A stretch of 64,000 nucleotides of DNA from Pseudopedobacter sp965218985 (GTDB lineage: Bacteria; Bacteroidota; Bacteroidia; Sphingobacteriales; Sphingobacteriaceae). The notes under the pieces were generated by a model that worked only from the letters and a program-made list of their open reading frames with translations, searched no databases and was not told where the DNA came from. The stretch is taken from positions 186,001 through 250,000 of the forward strand of contig CBDCMP010000004.1 of NCBI GenBank assembly GCA_965218985.1, written 5' to 3'. This document shows, one piece after another, positions 9,483 to 19,127 of this stretch. Position 1 is the stretch's first letter, and each line of letters opens with the position of its first letter. The position numbers and the translations under genes are program-made.

Positions 9483-10301
9483 TCAAACGGCCACTTTATG
9501 CTCTCTCAAAGCATGGTTTAGCGAGGTCTTTTTATCTGTAGATTCTTTTCTTTTGCCAATGATCAATGCACAGGGAACCTGATATTCTCCTGCAGGGAAT
9601 TTTTTAGTGTAGGAACCCGGAATCACTACCGAGCGTTCGGGAACCATCATCTTGTGTTCAATGGGCTCAGGTCCGGTCACGTCGATGATTTTAGTGGACC
9701 CCGTTAAAACCACATTGGCCCCTAAAACTGCCTCTTTACAAACTCTCACACCTTCCACAACAATCGCTCGCGAACCAATGAAACAATCATCTTCAATGAT
9801 GACAGGAGCAGCCTGCACGGGCTCTAACACGCCGCCAATGCCCACGCCACCGCTCAAGTGAACATTTTTGCCGATTTGTGCACAAGAGCCCACCGTGGCC
9901 CAGGTATCAACCATTGTGCCTTCATCCACATAAGCACCAATATTGACGTAAGAAGGCATCATGATCACACCTTTCGCTAAATAAGCCCCATAACGTGCAA
10001 TACCATGCGGAACCACTCTCACACCTTGCTTTTTATAATCGGTTTTAAGCTTCATTTTATCATTGAAAACAAAGGGTCCGACTTTAATCTCTTCCATTTC
10101 GCGAATTGGAAAGTAGAGGATGACTGCTTTTTTCAGCCAATCATTCACGTGCCAAATATTGCCAATAGGTTCGGCAACTCTTAACTCTCCTGTGTCTAAT
10201 CTATAGATGATTCTTTCAATAGTGTCTTTATATTCTTTAAAATTGAGCAGGTTTCTATCCTCCCATACTTCTTCTATGGCTTTTTTAAATTCGGCTATCA
10301 T
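9483..10301 (-). CDS. dapD: 2,3,4,5-tetrahydropyridine-2,6-dicarboxylate N-succinyltransferase
   Basis: Catalyses succinylation of tetrahydrodipicolinate in the lysine/diaminopimelate pathway, cytoplasmic trimer. The 272-residue length is normal. An N-terminal helical domain is followed from about residue 100 by left-handed beta-helix hexapeptide repeats (VNIGAYVDEGTMVDTWATVG, then IGKNVHLSGGVGIGGVLEP), with the active-site region VIIEDDCFIGSRAIVVEGV and the C-terminal VPCALIIGKR. Transcribed away from the S4-domain gene at 10376 with a short shared intergenic region. Confidence 0.96.
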   Translation of the reverse strand: MIAEFKKAIEEVWEDRNLLNFKEYKDTIERIIYRLDTGELRVAEPIGNIWHVNDWLKKAVILYFPIREMEEIKVGPFVFNDKMKLKTDYKKQGVRVVPHGIARYGAYLAKGVIMMPSYVNIGAYVDEGTMVDTWATVGSCAQIGKNVHLSGGVGIGGVLEPVQAAPVIIEDDCFIGSRAIVVEGVRVCKEAVLGANVVLTGSTKIIDVTGPEPIEHKMMVPERSVVIPGSYTKKFPAGEYQVPCALIIGKRKESTDKKTSLNHALREHKVAV

Positions 10302-10375
10302 AACAATTGATTTTAATGCAAATTAAAGGATTTTTTACTGTTTAGCATGAATTTTGGTTTATTTTTGAAATAGCT

Positions 10376-10777
10376 ATGGCAGAAAAATTAAGATTGGATA
10401 AATATTTATGGTCGATAAGGTTATTTAAAACCAGAAGTTTGGCAACCGAGGCTTGCCGTGCCGGAAGGGTTAAAAAGGAGGGGACTAATATCAAACCCAG
10501 TTATGAAGTAAAAGTTGGTGAGATTTATCAGGTCTCTAAAAACGTGGAGAAGAAGACGATTAAAGTACTGGATTTACTCAGCACCCGTGTAGATGCAAAA
10601 AAAGCAGTTTTGGCCTATGAAGATTTGACTCCACCGGAAGAAACTGCTAAATATAAGTCCATGTTTCATGCCCCTCACTTAAAAAGAGACGCAGGAACCG
10701 GAAGACCTACAAAAAAGGACCGTCGTGAAATTGATGATTTGAGTGATGGTTTTTTTGATTTAGAGGAAGAGGATTAA
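10376..10777 (+). CDS. S4-domain RNA-binding protein (HslR/Hsp15-like)
   Basis: A 133-residue basic protein. The S4 RNA-binding motif covers about residues 4-60 (RLDKYLWSIRLFKTRSLA, then ACRAGRVKKEG). The C-terminal part resembles Hsp15, which rescues stalled 50S subunits carrying nascent chains, and ends in an acidic tail. ATG at 10376; the upstream AT-rich 74 bp separates it from divergently transcribed dapD. Role as a heat-shock ribosome-recycling factor is inferred from the family. Confidence 0.85.
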   Translation: MAEKLRLDKYLWSIRLFKTRSLATEACRAGRVKKEGTNIKPSYEVKVGEIYQVSKNVEKKTIKVLDLLSTRVDAKKAVLAYEDLTPPEETAKYKSMFHAPHLKRDAGTGRPTKKDRREIDDLSDGFFDLEEED

Positions 10778-10905
10778 AAGGACTACAGTGCTAATAACCT
10801 CGGTTCGGGTTAAAACAGTGGTGACGAATAAAACAAATTGACAAGCTGTGACCTCATGTTATCATTCGAATTTCAGATTGATAGGAATAGCATGACAAAC
10901 AGCTG

Positions 10906-11880
10906 TCAGCTTCCACTAAAACACTCCATAATTTTTAAGCTCAATAGCGCATCCTGTAAAGAACAAGGATTTTCTCCTTCATCGGAGAAATAGCTCACTG
11001 TCCTTTCAATCATGTTTTGCTGGACATGCTGAGGGGCATCAAAACTAAAGTGTTTGGATTTACCGTCCACCATCAGCTCTAAAGTATGGCCAAAGAATGC
11101 AAATTCCATTCTTCCTCTTGAACCAATGATCTGACATCTTTCCGCCTCGTTATCGGGATGGCTGTTAAAACACCAGACACCATTAAACAGGATATCTTTT
11201 TGAAAAAGAATTTGCCCAGCAGTGAGATCCGCCACTTCATTTAGCTGGCTTTGATTTTTTGAAAAACCATAATAGCGTACAGGTTCCCCAAAAATGTGTA
11301 TTAAAATATCCAATTGATGGGGGGCTAAATCATAAAATAAACCTCCACCAGATATTGCAGGATTTACCCGCCAGTTCTCTTCCGTTTTAGCGATTTTATC
11401 TGATCCAGGTCTTTGAAATAATTTTAAATCAATCATTCTTATCTCTCCAATGCTCCCTTCTTCAACCAGTTTTTTCACTTTCATAAAAAGAGGGAGTGCT
11501 CTTCGATAATGTGCAACGGTCACCTTGCCTGTAGCATCTTGCTGAGCTGAAATGAGCTCTTCACATTCTGCAACAGTGAGTGTCACGGGTTTCTCTATAT
11601 AAACATCTTTGCCTTTTTTTAGAGATTGTATAGCATAGTCTTTGTGTGGGGCAGGCGGAGTTGCGATATAAATGGCATTTATATTTTCATCATTGATCAA
11701 ATCATTCGCATCACTGTACCATTTGCCGATATGATGCCTTTCTGCATAGTCTTTAGCTTTATCAGCATTTCTGCGCATCACTGCCTCAATATTTGAGTTC
11801 GCCACTTTATTAAAAGCCGGCCCGCTTTTAACTTCAGTCACGTCTCCGCAGCCTAGAATTCCCCAATTGATTTTTTTCAT
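10906..11880 (-). CDS. Gfo/Idh/MocA-family oxidoreductase
   Basis: NAD(P)-dependent sugar-type dehydrogenase of unknown substrate. The product from the ATG at 11880 is 324 residues; an in-frame ATG at 11919 would add 13 non-conserved residues, so the later start is preferred because it places the Rossmann motif WGILGCGDV right at the N-terminus. YIATPPAPHKDYA near 75 and the catalytic EKPVTLTVAE (Lys of the EKP motif) near 95 follow, then the C-terminal alpha/beta domain with GGGLFYDLAPHQLDIL near 175 containing the usual active-site His. Stands alone between the S4-domain gene and guaD. Confidence 0.9.
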   Translation of the reverse strand: MKKINWGILGCGDVTEVKSGPAFNKVANSNIEAVMRRNADKAKDYAERHHIGKWYSDANDLINDENINAIYIATPPAPHKDYAIQSLKKGKDVYIEKPVTLTVAECEELISAQQDATGKVTVAHYRRALPLFMKVKKLVEEGSIGEIRMIDLKLFQRPGSDKIAKTEENWRVNPAISGGGLFYDLAPHQLDILIHIFGEPVRYYGFSKNQSQLNEVADLTAGQILFQKDILFNGVWCFNSHPDNEAERCQIIGSRGRMEFAFFGHTLELMVDGKSKHFSFDAPQHVQQNMIERTVSYFSDEGENPCSLQDALLSLKIMECFSGS

Positions 11881-12055
11881 CTGTATAAAATTTTTTTTCA
11901 GTTGCGATGAAGCCATCATGATTTATTTTTCACGAGTGTTTATTTAAATATAGTGGTCAAAAACACGCAAGCTTCATTTCATTCCGCTGTGAGCTTTGGA
12001 AAAATCATGATGGTTTCATTTTTTAATGAGATTTGAGATATAGAGAAATTCGAAG

Positions 12056-12532
12056 TTAATAACTTAATTTTTGATTGGAGTCTTTCCACATATTAAAGGC
12101 TACCAATGCTTCCTCATTCAACAATTGTTCTGATTTTAGTTTGCGGTGTTCCAACTTTAAGTCTAATTCTTCATAGATGAAGGCATCGTCAAAACCAATG
12201 TCAGCTGCATCTTTTTTAGTGTTGGCATAATAAATCTTGTCTAATCTGGCCCAATAAATAGCACCCAAACACATAGGACAGGGTTCACAACTTGTGTAAA
12301 TCACACCACCTTCCAAAGTAAAGGTGTTCAATTTTTTGCAGGCCATTCTAATTGCAGATACTTCGGCATGTGCCGTAGGATCATTGGTGGCGGTTACCGT
12401 ATTGGCACTTTTTGCAATGATTTTATTATCTTTCACAATCACGGCACCAAAAGGACCTCCTAAACCATTTTTAACATTATGCTCTGCGAGTGCGATAGCT
12501 GCTCTCATGAAGTTTAGGTGTTGCTCCTCCAT
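12056..12532 (-). CDS. guaD: guanine deaminase
   Basis: Converts guanine to xanthine. The 158-residue CDA-fold protein has zinc ligands His55 with catalytic Glu57 (HAEV), and Cys85 and Cys88 (PCPMC). It is closer to Bacillus-type GuaD than to the tRNA deaminase TadA: GGPFGAVIVKD, TATNDPTAHAEV, the long GAIYWARLDKIYYA and the domain-swapped C-terminus (FDDAFIYEEL) are typical of GuaD. The 61 bp between it and the preceding OmpH-like gene hold a terminator, so it is probably transcribed separately. Confidence 0.9.
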   Translation of the reverse strand: MEEQHLNFMRAAIALAEHNVKNGLGGPFGAVIVKDNKIIAKSANTVTATNDPTAHAEVSAIRMACKKLNTFTLEGGVIYTSCEPCPMCLGAIYWARLDKIYYANTKKDAADIGFDDAFIYEELDLKLEHRKLKSEQLLNEEALVAFNMWKDSNQKLSY

Positions 12533-12549
12533 ATATTTTAAAATTAAAA

Positions 12550-12569
12550 AGCCCGGCTAACGCCAGGCT
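12550..12569 (-). terminator. intrinsic terminator after the OmpH-like gene
   Basis: On the minus strand AGCCTGGC-GTTA-GCCGGGCT forms a stem of eight positions with one mismatch and is followed directly by TTTTTAATTT. It lies 24 bp past the OmpH-like stop and before guaD, so it should stop transcription coming from the OmpH-like gene. Confidence 0.7.
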
Positions 12570-12592
12570 CTAACCAATACTAATTATTGAAA

Positions 12593-13192
12593 TTATTTCT
12601 TTTCACCCTTGTAGGCTTCATTTAAACCTGCTATCACTTCTTTAGTGACATCCAGACTTTCATCGGCGAATAAAATGGCACTGTTGCCTTTAGAATAAGT
12701 CAACACCATCTTATAGCCTTTATCTTTTGCATGTTTCTTCAGGTATTCTGCTACTTTGTCATATAATTTTTCGTTTTCAGCAGCTTCTTCATTTTGTAAA
12801 GCAGCACCGGCATTTTGCTGATAGGTTTGCAATTCCTGTTGTTTACGGGCTAAACGCTGTTCTGTTTGTGCTCTTTGATCTGCACTCATATCTTTGGCAC
12901 CTTGTTGGTAGGCAGCAACTTCTCTTTGAAAAGCGGCTCCCTTATCTTTCAAGTCAGCCTCAGCCGTTTTAGATTTGCCTTCAAATTTTGATTTTATCTC
13001 TTTAAAATACTCGTAATTATTTAAAAGCGAATCTGAGTTCACATAAACAATAGTACCAGTCAAATTGGTTTTCTCTGTAGAAATTGCAGTGGAGCCGGAA
13101 GATTTGGTTTCAGTTTTATTGCAGGCAACCACAGCCACCACCAGTGCCATACCCGCAATGCTTTTTAAAATTTTAGAGCTTAATTTATTCAT
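12593..13192 (-). CDS. OmpH/Skp-family lipoprotein
   Basis: A 199-residue periplasmic chaperone-like protein. The signal peptide ends in the lipobox VVAC with acylated Cys24, so it is membrane-anchored rather than soluble like Skp. Residues 75-150 are charged, Gln/Ala-rich and strongly coiled-coil (YQQGAKDMSADQRAQTEQRL), matching the tentacles of the Skp/OmpH family, which hold unfolded outer-membrane proteins. It is preceded by a short AT-rich leader containing TATATTTG (a Bacteroidota -7-like box) about 25 bp from the start. Start ATG at 13192. Confidence 0.85.
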   Translation of the reverse strand: MNKLSSKILKSIAGMALVVAVVACNKTETKSSGSTAISTEKTNLTGTIVYVNSDSLLNNYEYFKEIKSKFEGKSKTAEADLKDKGAAFQREVAAYQQGAKDMSADQRAQTEQRLARKQQELQTYQQNAGAALQNEEAAENEKLYDKVAEYLKKHAKDKGYKMVLTYSKGNSAILFADESLDVTKEVIAGLNEAYKGEKK

Positions 13193-13291
13193 TTTACGAT
13201 TTAATGTTTAGGCAAATATAGCCATTACCCAAAAGTATCCTAATGGTTTGAAGATTTAATGAAATTTTTAAAGTGAGCTAAATTCAAAAGA

Positions 13292-13319
13292 AAAGGCTCT
13301 ATTTTTCAATAAAGCCTTT
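13292..13319 (-). terminator. intrinsic terminator of trxA
   Basis: On the minus strand AAAGGCT and AGCCTTT form a 7-bp stem around an AT-rich 14-nt loop, followed by TCTTTTG. It begins about 22 bp past the trxA stop codon. Confidence 0.65.
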
Positions 13320-13341
13320 CTCTGATATCATATAAAAATGA

Positions 13342-13662
13342 CTAAGCCATTTGCTTGCTTAATTTATCTGCAAGTACAGATTTAGGCACGGCACCTATCT
13401 GTTTATCCACTATCTCACCATTTTTAAAGAATAATAAAGCCGGGATATTACGAATTCCGTAATTCATGGAGATTTGAGGGTTGTGATCCACATTCACTTT
13501 ACCAATCACTGCCTTTCCTTCGTATTCCTTAGCCAGTTCTTCTACAACTGGGCCTACCATGCGACAAGGGCCACACCACTCTGCCCAAAAATCCACCAAT
13601 ACAGGTTTATCTGATTTCAAAACTAACTCATCGAAGTTAGCATCTGTTATTTCTAATGCCAT
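13342..13662 (-). CDS. trxA: thioredoxin
   Basis: Cytosolic disulfide reductase. From the ATG at 13662 the product is 106 residues with WC30GPC33 and the cis-Pro loop NIPALLFF (Ala replaces the usual Thr after the cis-proline). An upstream ATG at 13701 would add 13 residues and would fall inside the promoter's transcribed start region, so the internal ATG giving MALEITDANF is chosen. It has its own promoter (13687-13718) and terminator, so it is a single-gene transcript. Confidence 0.95.
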   Translation of the reverse strand: MALEITDANFDELVLKSDKPVLVDFWAEWCGPCRMVGPVVEELAKEYEGKAVIGKVNVDHNPQISMNYGIRNIPALLFFKNGEIVDKQIGAVPKSVLADKLSKQMA

Positions 13663-13686
13663 GATATATTTTTTAATTAGCTTGTT

Positions 13687-13718
13687 CAAATATAGGACCA
13701 TTACTTAAGTCTGCCAAA
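13687..13718 (-). promoter_or_regulatory. Bacteroidota-type promoter of trxA
   Basis: On the minus strand a TTTG (13715-13718) is followed by exactly 20 bp and then TATATTTG (13687-13694), matching the Bacteroidota housekeeping sigma consensus TTTG-N19-21-TAnnTTTG. It lies about 25 bp upstream of the chosen trxA start. Confidence 0.7.
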
Positions 13719-14101
13719 TAGATAATAGCAATCTTGCAATAGGCTTACGCTATTTAAACTTATAAAAAACAGAGAAAAAGCCAAGATTCAAACTAAATAA
13801 TTACTTCCCTTTTCCCGAGTGGCCGGGAAAATCCAGAAATTTCAACTATTTTGCGGCCAAAAAGAAGCATAAGCAATTTATTAAATGAAATCTAAACAGG
13901 TTCCTTAAGATAGATGTGAATGTTTTTTCATGATTTTTTGAGTTAAATAAAAAATAAATCATTAGTAATGAAGGATTAGGGGTCCCTTCTATAGGATTGA
14001 AACCCAAAAGCTGAAACTTTTACCTTATTTAACAGTTAAATTATTGCGAAAAGCGATTCGTTTGGCTCATGATTTGATTTACCTGCATTAAACACATTTA
14101 C
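13719..14101. other. intergenic region between trxA and tamB
   Basis: About 380 bp without a gene, AT-rich. It contains one clear hairpin at 13810-13831 (TTTTCCCG, six-base loop, CGGGAAAA) with no T-run after it on the plus strand. The rest presumably holds the tamB promoter; I could not pick a convincing TTTG/TAnnTTTG pair for it. Confidence 0.5.
13810..13831. repeat. 8-bp perfect hairpin upstream of tamB
   Basis: TTTTCCCG (13810-13817) and CGGGAAAA (13824-13831) are exact inverted repeats around AGTGGC. It stands between two divergent transcripts (trxA and tamB), so a protein-binding palindrome is as likely as an RNA structure. Confidence 0.5.
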
Positions 14102-17100
14102 TTGAACAGCTATTTAAAACTAAGCCTTAAAATAATTGCGTGGGTGGTGGGCTCCATCATCGGGTTATTTTTATTGATTGTCATTCTCATACAGATTCCT
14201 GCCATTCAAAACATCATCAAGAACAAGGTGGTCTCCTATTTAGAGGGTAAATTCCACACACCTGTTAAAATAGACAAAATTGAAATAGGACTCCCCAAAA
14301 AGTTGGTTTTAAAAGGTTTTTACTTTGAGAGCCAACAAAAGGACACCTTATTGGCAGGAGACAAAATTGCAGTGGATATCAGTTTGTTTAAAATACTGGA
14401 CAATCAAATTCAAATCAATTCTATAGATATACAAGGTATTGTAACAAATATCAGGAGAAACCAGGATTCTGTTTTTAATTTTGATTACATGCTAAAGGCT
14501 TTCATGTCAGAACAGGCTAAGCCAGCAGCACCGGCTGATTCTTCTGCAGCGATGAAATTCTCTCTGGACAAAATCAATCTTGATAGAATCAGGGTGCGTT
14601 TCGATGATGCCATCACCAAAAACAATATTGATGTCTACCTGGGGCATTTCGATACCCATATTCAAAGATTTGATCTGGACAGCATGGATTTTAAAATTCC
14701 TAAAATCACTTTGAGCGGCTTAAATGTGCAGCTCAAACAGGGGATTGTGGAGGAATTGGCGAAAAATACCGCCCAGGTTGCAGATTCTGCTTCGGCTTCC
14801 CCAGATTTAAAATTGGAATTAGGAACCATAGACCTTTCTAAAATTGTGATTGGTTATGATAACCAGGGAACCCGACTGAACACGGATTTAAATTTAGGGA
14901 GATTACTGATAAACTTCAATAAAATTGATTTGAAACATCAATTGGTAGATATCAAATCCATAGCGTTGGAAAACACAAAAGGGGGATTGACTTTTGGAAA
15001 GCTAGAGAAGAAAATTGCCCGGACAGTTGCAGATTCCACTGCGGGCTCTGCTTCAGCAAATTCAAATTGGAGAGTGAACTTGAGGAATGCTGATATTGGA
15101 GATCTAGCGTTCCGTTTTGATGATGAGAATGCTCCGAGGCAGCGTAGGGGTATGGATTTTATGCATCTTAACCTGCAAAACGTCAATTTAAATGCTGATA
15201 ATTTCTATTACAGCTTGGACACCATTTCCGGAGACATCAATAAATTTACTATAAAAGATAAAAGCGGTTTGAACATTCAGAAATTGCAAACCAGTTTTTT
15301 CTACGGACCTAAATCGGCCTATCTAAAAAACCTTTACCTAAAAACACCGCAAACCTTGTTAAAGGATGAAGTGGATCTGAGATATCCATCCATTGAATCT
15401 TTAAGCAAGACACCTGGTGAACTGTATTTGAATGCTAATATCAACGGGAGTTCTTTAGGATTTAAGGATATTTTGATCCTGGTGCCCACGCTTTCAGAAA
15501 CCAATCCTTTTAAAAGTATGCCGAATGCAGTGATGAAGATCAATAGCAGGGTAAATGGAAAGGTCAAGGACTTGCATATCCCTCAACTGCAAATTTCAGG
15601 TATTGGAAACACAGTTGTTGCGGCGAGCGGAGATATCAAAGGTTTGCCAGATATGACTAGAGCTTATTTTGACCTGGATATACAAAATTTCAGATCCACT
15701 GCCAAAGATATCCAAGGTTTTGTGCCTGTGGGCACCATTCCTTCAAATATTCAACTTCCGGCCTCGTTTGCTGCCAAAGGTTATTTCAAGGGAAGTATAA
15801 ATAATTTCAAAACCAATTTAGCTTTGAACAGCAGCTACGGTTCCGCAAAAGTAAAAGCTGATTTTGATCAGCGTATTAAAAACAAGGAAAGATACCAGGC
15901 TATAGCGGAGATCAATAATTTTGATGTAGGTAAGCTGATGAAAAATGATTCTTTGGGAAGAATCAGTTTGAGCGCTCATGTCAAAGGTACAGGGCTTGAT
16001 CCCAAAACTGCTGATGCTGCGCTAGAAGGAACATTGGTCAAAGCAGATTTCAATCATTACACTTACCGTGACCTGAATTTAAAGGGCGCTATTGCCAACG
16101 GATTATTCAAAGCAGCGGCTTATATGAATGATCCTAACCTGGATTTTGACTTAAAAGCAAATGGGAGTTTCAAGGGTCAATATCCATCTGTAAAACTAAA
16201 GCTGAACCTGGATAGCGCCAATTTAAACAGACTGAATTTTTATGCCACTGATTTCAGAGTGAGAGGAGTGCTGGATGCAGATATCCGAACAGCCGATCCG
16301 GATTATCTAAACGGAGCAATATCTTTGAATAAACTGCTATTGGTGGAGGGACAGAACAGATACGCTCTGGATTCCATCAACCTGGTATCCTCAGCCACTC
16401 CTCAAAAAAATTCTTTATTGCTCACCTCTCAGTTCATGAGTGTAAGCATGGAGGGCAAATATCAACTGACACAGGTTGGTGCTGCCTTAAGCAACACCAT
16501 TTCCAAATATTACAACACCGGAACAGCAAGCACCAGACCCGACACGCTGAAAGCTCAGCAATTCGCTTTTAAAGTGAATGTGAATGATGACCCGGTTTTA
16601 TACAGTTTGGTGCCTTCGTTGACCAAAATAGATCCTATAGCCATCAACGGACGATACAATAGCCGGGGAGATACACTGGTAGTGAAGGGAACAATGCCTA
16701 AAATCATCTATGCCGGGAACACCATTACCAATGGAAGATTGAACCTTAATACAGACAATGCGGCATTAAAATATAGTTTATTGATTGATGAAATCAAGAG
16801 CTCTTCCCTTTTGTTACCTAAAACAAGCCTAACGGGGCAAATGAAAAACAACCTGCTGGATTATAGATTGCAGGTGCTGGATAAAACCGATAAGGAACGT
16901 TATCTCATTGCCGGGAATTTAAAAACCATGAATAATGACAGTGAATTCAGATTGAATCTGGACGGTTTGAGATTGAATTACCAGCCCTGGAAAGTGGCGA
17001 ATGATAACGTACTGAGATTTGGGAAGAATGGAATCTACGCCAATAATTTTATACTGAGTAATTCTGGGCAATCCATTAAAATACAATCCCAGCAAACCAC

Positions 17101-19126
17101 AGCGAATTCACCCATATCGGTTGATTTCAACGCATTTAGAATAGAGACCATCACCAGTATGGTACAGAAAGATTCGCTTTTAGCCGGAGGATTGATCAAC
17201 GGGAATGTTTTGGTAAATAATTTAGCCAGCACACCCACTTTCACTGCCGACATGAACGTTCAGGATTTTAGTTTCATGACAGATACCGTGGGCAACATCA
17301 GCTTACAGGTAAATAATAACACGCCTGAAGTGTTTAATGCTAAAGTTGCGATTACCGGAAAAGGCAATCAGGTGAACCTGGATGGATTGTACAGAACAAG
17401 CAACAGCACCTTCGACATGGATTTAAATATGCAAAAGTTGAATCTGCAAAGTGTTCAGGGATTTACTTTTGGAAATATGAAAGAAGCGAAAGGGTATTTG
17501 AGCGGAGCATTTAAAATCACCGGAAATGCAAACGCACCTAAAGTGAGGGGAGATCTGCAATTTAATGATGCTGCTTTCAGGGTAACCCCATTGAATTCCT
17601 ATTATAAAATAAATAATGATAGGATTACTTTCAATAGCAGCGGAATAAGCTTCAATCAATTTGCTTTAATAGATTCTGCCGGGAACAAACTTTCTGTGGA
17701 TGGAAACATTTACACTCAAACTTATACCGATTTCAAGTTCGATCTGGAAGTGAATGCCAACAACTTCATGGCGGTGAACTCCACAGAGAAAGATAATGAT
17801 TTATATTATGGAAAATTATTCTTTGATACCAAAATGCGTATCAAAGGAGATATGAATAATCCGGTGATTGATGGTAGTCTTAAAATAAATAAAGACACCA
17901 AGTTGACCCTTGTTCTTCCGCAATCAGACCCGGGTATTGCAGACCGCGAAGGCATCGTTGAATTTATTGATCAGGATGATCCGGAACTGGCAAAGACATT
18001 CGCTATACCCGATTCATTGAATAAAACGCAGCTTACCGGAATGAATCTGTCGATGAACATTGCTGTTGATCCTGAAGCCGAGCTGACAATGGTCATTGAT
18101 AAAGGAAACGGGGACTTTGTGCGGCTAAAGGGAGATGCACAATTGAATGCCGGCATAGATCCCTCAGGAAAAGTGTCTCTGACCGGAAAATATGAATTAA
18201 AGGAAGGCTTTTATGAGATGTCCTTTAATTTTATCAGGAGAGAATTCTCTATAAAAAATGGCAGCTCCATTTTATGGACGGGAGAGCCCATGTCTGCCAT
18301 CATGGATATTACTGCCATTTACGAAGCTAACACTGCACCTATCGATTTGGTGGATAACCAGCTGGGCTCAGCTTCACAGGCTGTGAGAAACACCTATAAG
18401 CAAAAATTGCCTTTCAATGTACTGTTAAATATGAAAGGGGAGTTGCTGAAACCTGAAATCTCTTTTGACATTATTCTCCCTGATGGAAATTACAATGTTT
18501 CAACTGATGTCATCAACACTTCCAAAACAAAATTGGCGCAGTTGCGTCAGCAACCTTCAGAAATGAACAAGCAGGTTTTTGCTTTATTGTTGTTAAACAG
18601 GTTCATTGGTGAAAATCCTTTTGCAAGTGAGGCAGGTTCAGGTGGTGCGGAGACTTTAGTGCGCCAAAGCGTGAGCAAGATCATTTCGCAGCAATTGAAT
18701 GATTTAGCTGGGGATCTAATAGCCGGAGTGGATTTGAATTTTGATTTGGAATCTACAGATGATTATACCACAGGTCAAAGGGCCAATCGTACGGATTTAA
18801 ATGTGGGGCTCTCCAAAAAATTGCTGAATGACAGGTTAAAAGTCACCATTGGCAGTAGCTTCGGCTTGGAGGGTCCGAAGCAAAGTAATCAACAGACGAA
18901 CAATATCGCAGGAGATGTTGCGGTGGATTACTCGCTTTCAAAAGATGGAAGGTATCTGTTAAGAGCTTACCGCAAAAATCAATACCAGGTGGCGTTGCAA
19001 GGCCAAGTGGTGGAGACAGGATTAGGTTTCATCATCACGATGGACTACAACAAATTCAAAGAACTTTTTGAAAAGTCGAAACAAAAAAAGAAAGATAAAG
19101 AAGCGCAAAAAACCGAAAGCAAGTGA
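14102..19126 (+). CDS. tamB: TamB-like translocation and assembly module protein
   Basis: A 1674-residue envelope-spanning protein. Residues 8-32 form one N-terminal membrane anchor; the rest is periplasmic, made of long stretches of repeated beta-strand (AsmA-like/repeating beta-groove) segments, and the C-terminal ~350 residues match the TamB (DUF490) domain (NPVIDGSLKI, VRLKGDAQLN, SLTGKYELKEGFY). With its partner it moves lipids or outer-membrane proteins across the periplasm. The start is a TTG at 14102; a stop at 14075-14077 leaves no ATG upstream. Its stop TGA is one base from the ATG of tamL, so the pair is translationally coupled. Confidence 0.92.
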   Translation: MNSYLKLSLKIIAWVVGSIIGLFLLIVILIQIPAIQNIIKNKVVSYLEGKFHTPVKIDKIEIGLPKKLVLKGFYFESQQKDTLLAGDKIAVDISLFKILDNQIQINSIDIQGIVTNIRRNQDSVFNFDYMLKAFMSEQAKPAAPADSSAAMKFSLDKINLDRIRVRFDDAITKNNIDVYLGHFDTHIQRFDLDSMDFKIPKITLSGLNVQLKQGIVEELAKNTAQVADSASASPDLKLELGTIDLSKIVIGYDNQGTRLNTDLNLGRLLINFNKIDLKHQLVDIKSIALENTKGGLTFGKLEKKIARTVADSTAGSASANSNWRVNLRNADIGDLAFRFDDENAPRQRRGMDFMHLNLQNVNLNADNFYYSLDTISGDINKFTIKDKSGLNIQKLQTSFFYGPKSAYLKNLYLKTPQTLLKDEVDLRYPSIESLSKTPGELYLNANINGSSLGFKDILILVPTLSETNPFKSMPNAVMKINSRVNGKVKDLHIPQLQISGIGNTVVAASGDIKGLPDMTRAYFDLDIQNFRSTAKDIQGFVPVGTIPSNIQLPASFAAKGYFKGSINNFKTNLALNSSYGSAKVKADFDQRIKNKERYQAIAEINNFDVGKLMKNDSLGRISLSAHVKGTGLDPKTADAALEGTLVKADFNHYTYRDLNLKGAIANGLFKAAAYMNDPNLDFDLKANGSFKGQYPSVKLKLNLDSANLNRLNFYATDFRVRGVLDADIRTADPDYLNGAISLNKLLLVEGQNRYALDSINLVSSATPQKNSLLLTSQFMSVSMEGKYQLTQVGAALSNTISKYYNTGTASTRPDTLKAQQFAFKVNVNDDPVLYSLVPSLTKIDPIAINGRYNSRGDTLVVKGTMPKIIYAGNTITNGRLNLNTDNAALKYSLLIDEIKSSSLLLPKTSLTGQMKNNLLDYRLQVLDKTDKERYLIAGNLKTMNNDSEFRLNLDGLRLNYQPWKVANDNVLRFGKNGIYANNFILSNSGQSIKIQSQQTTANSPISVDFNAFRIETITSMVQKDSLLAGGLINGNVLVNNLASTPTFTADMNVQDFSFMTDTVGNISLQVNNNTPEVFNAKVAITGKGNQVNLDGLYRTSNSTFDMDLNMQKLNLQSVQGFTFGNMKEAKGYLSGAFKITGNANAPKVRGDLQFNDAAFRVTPLNSYYKINNDRITFNSSGISFNQFALIDSAGNKLSVDGNIYTQTYTDFKFDLEVNANNFMAVNSTEKDNDLYYGKLFFDTKMRIKGDMNNPVIDGSLKINKDTKLTLVLPQSDPGIADREGIVEFIDQDDPELAKTFAIPDSLNKTQLTGMNLSMNIAVDPEAELTMVIDKGNGDFVRLKGDAQLNAGIDPSGKVSLTGKYELKEGFYEMSFNFIRREFSIKNGSSILWTGEPMSAIMDITAIYEANTAPIDLVDNQLGSASQAVRNTYKQKLPFNVLLNMKGELLKPEISFDIILPDGNYNVSTDVINTSKTKLAQLRQQPSEMNKQVFALLLLNRFIGENPFASEAGSGGAETLVRQSVSKIISQQLNDLAGDLIAGVDLNFDLESTDDYTTGQRANRTDLNVGLSKKLLNDRLKVTIGSSFGLEGPKQSNQQTNNIAGDVAVDYSLSKDGRYLLRAYRKNQYQVALQGQVVETGLGFIITMDYNKFKELFEKSKQKKKDKEAQKTESK

Positions 19127-19127
19127 T

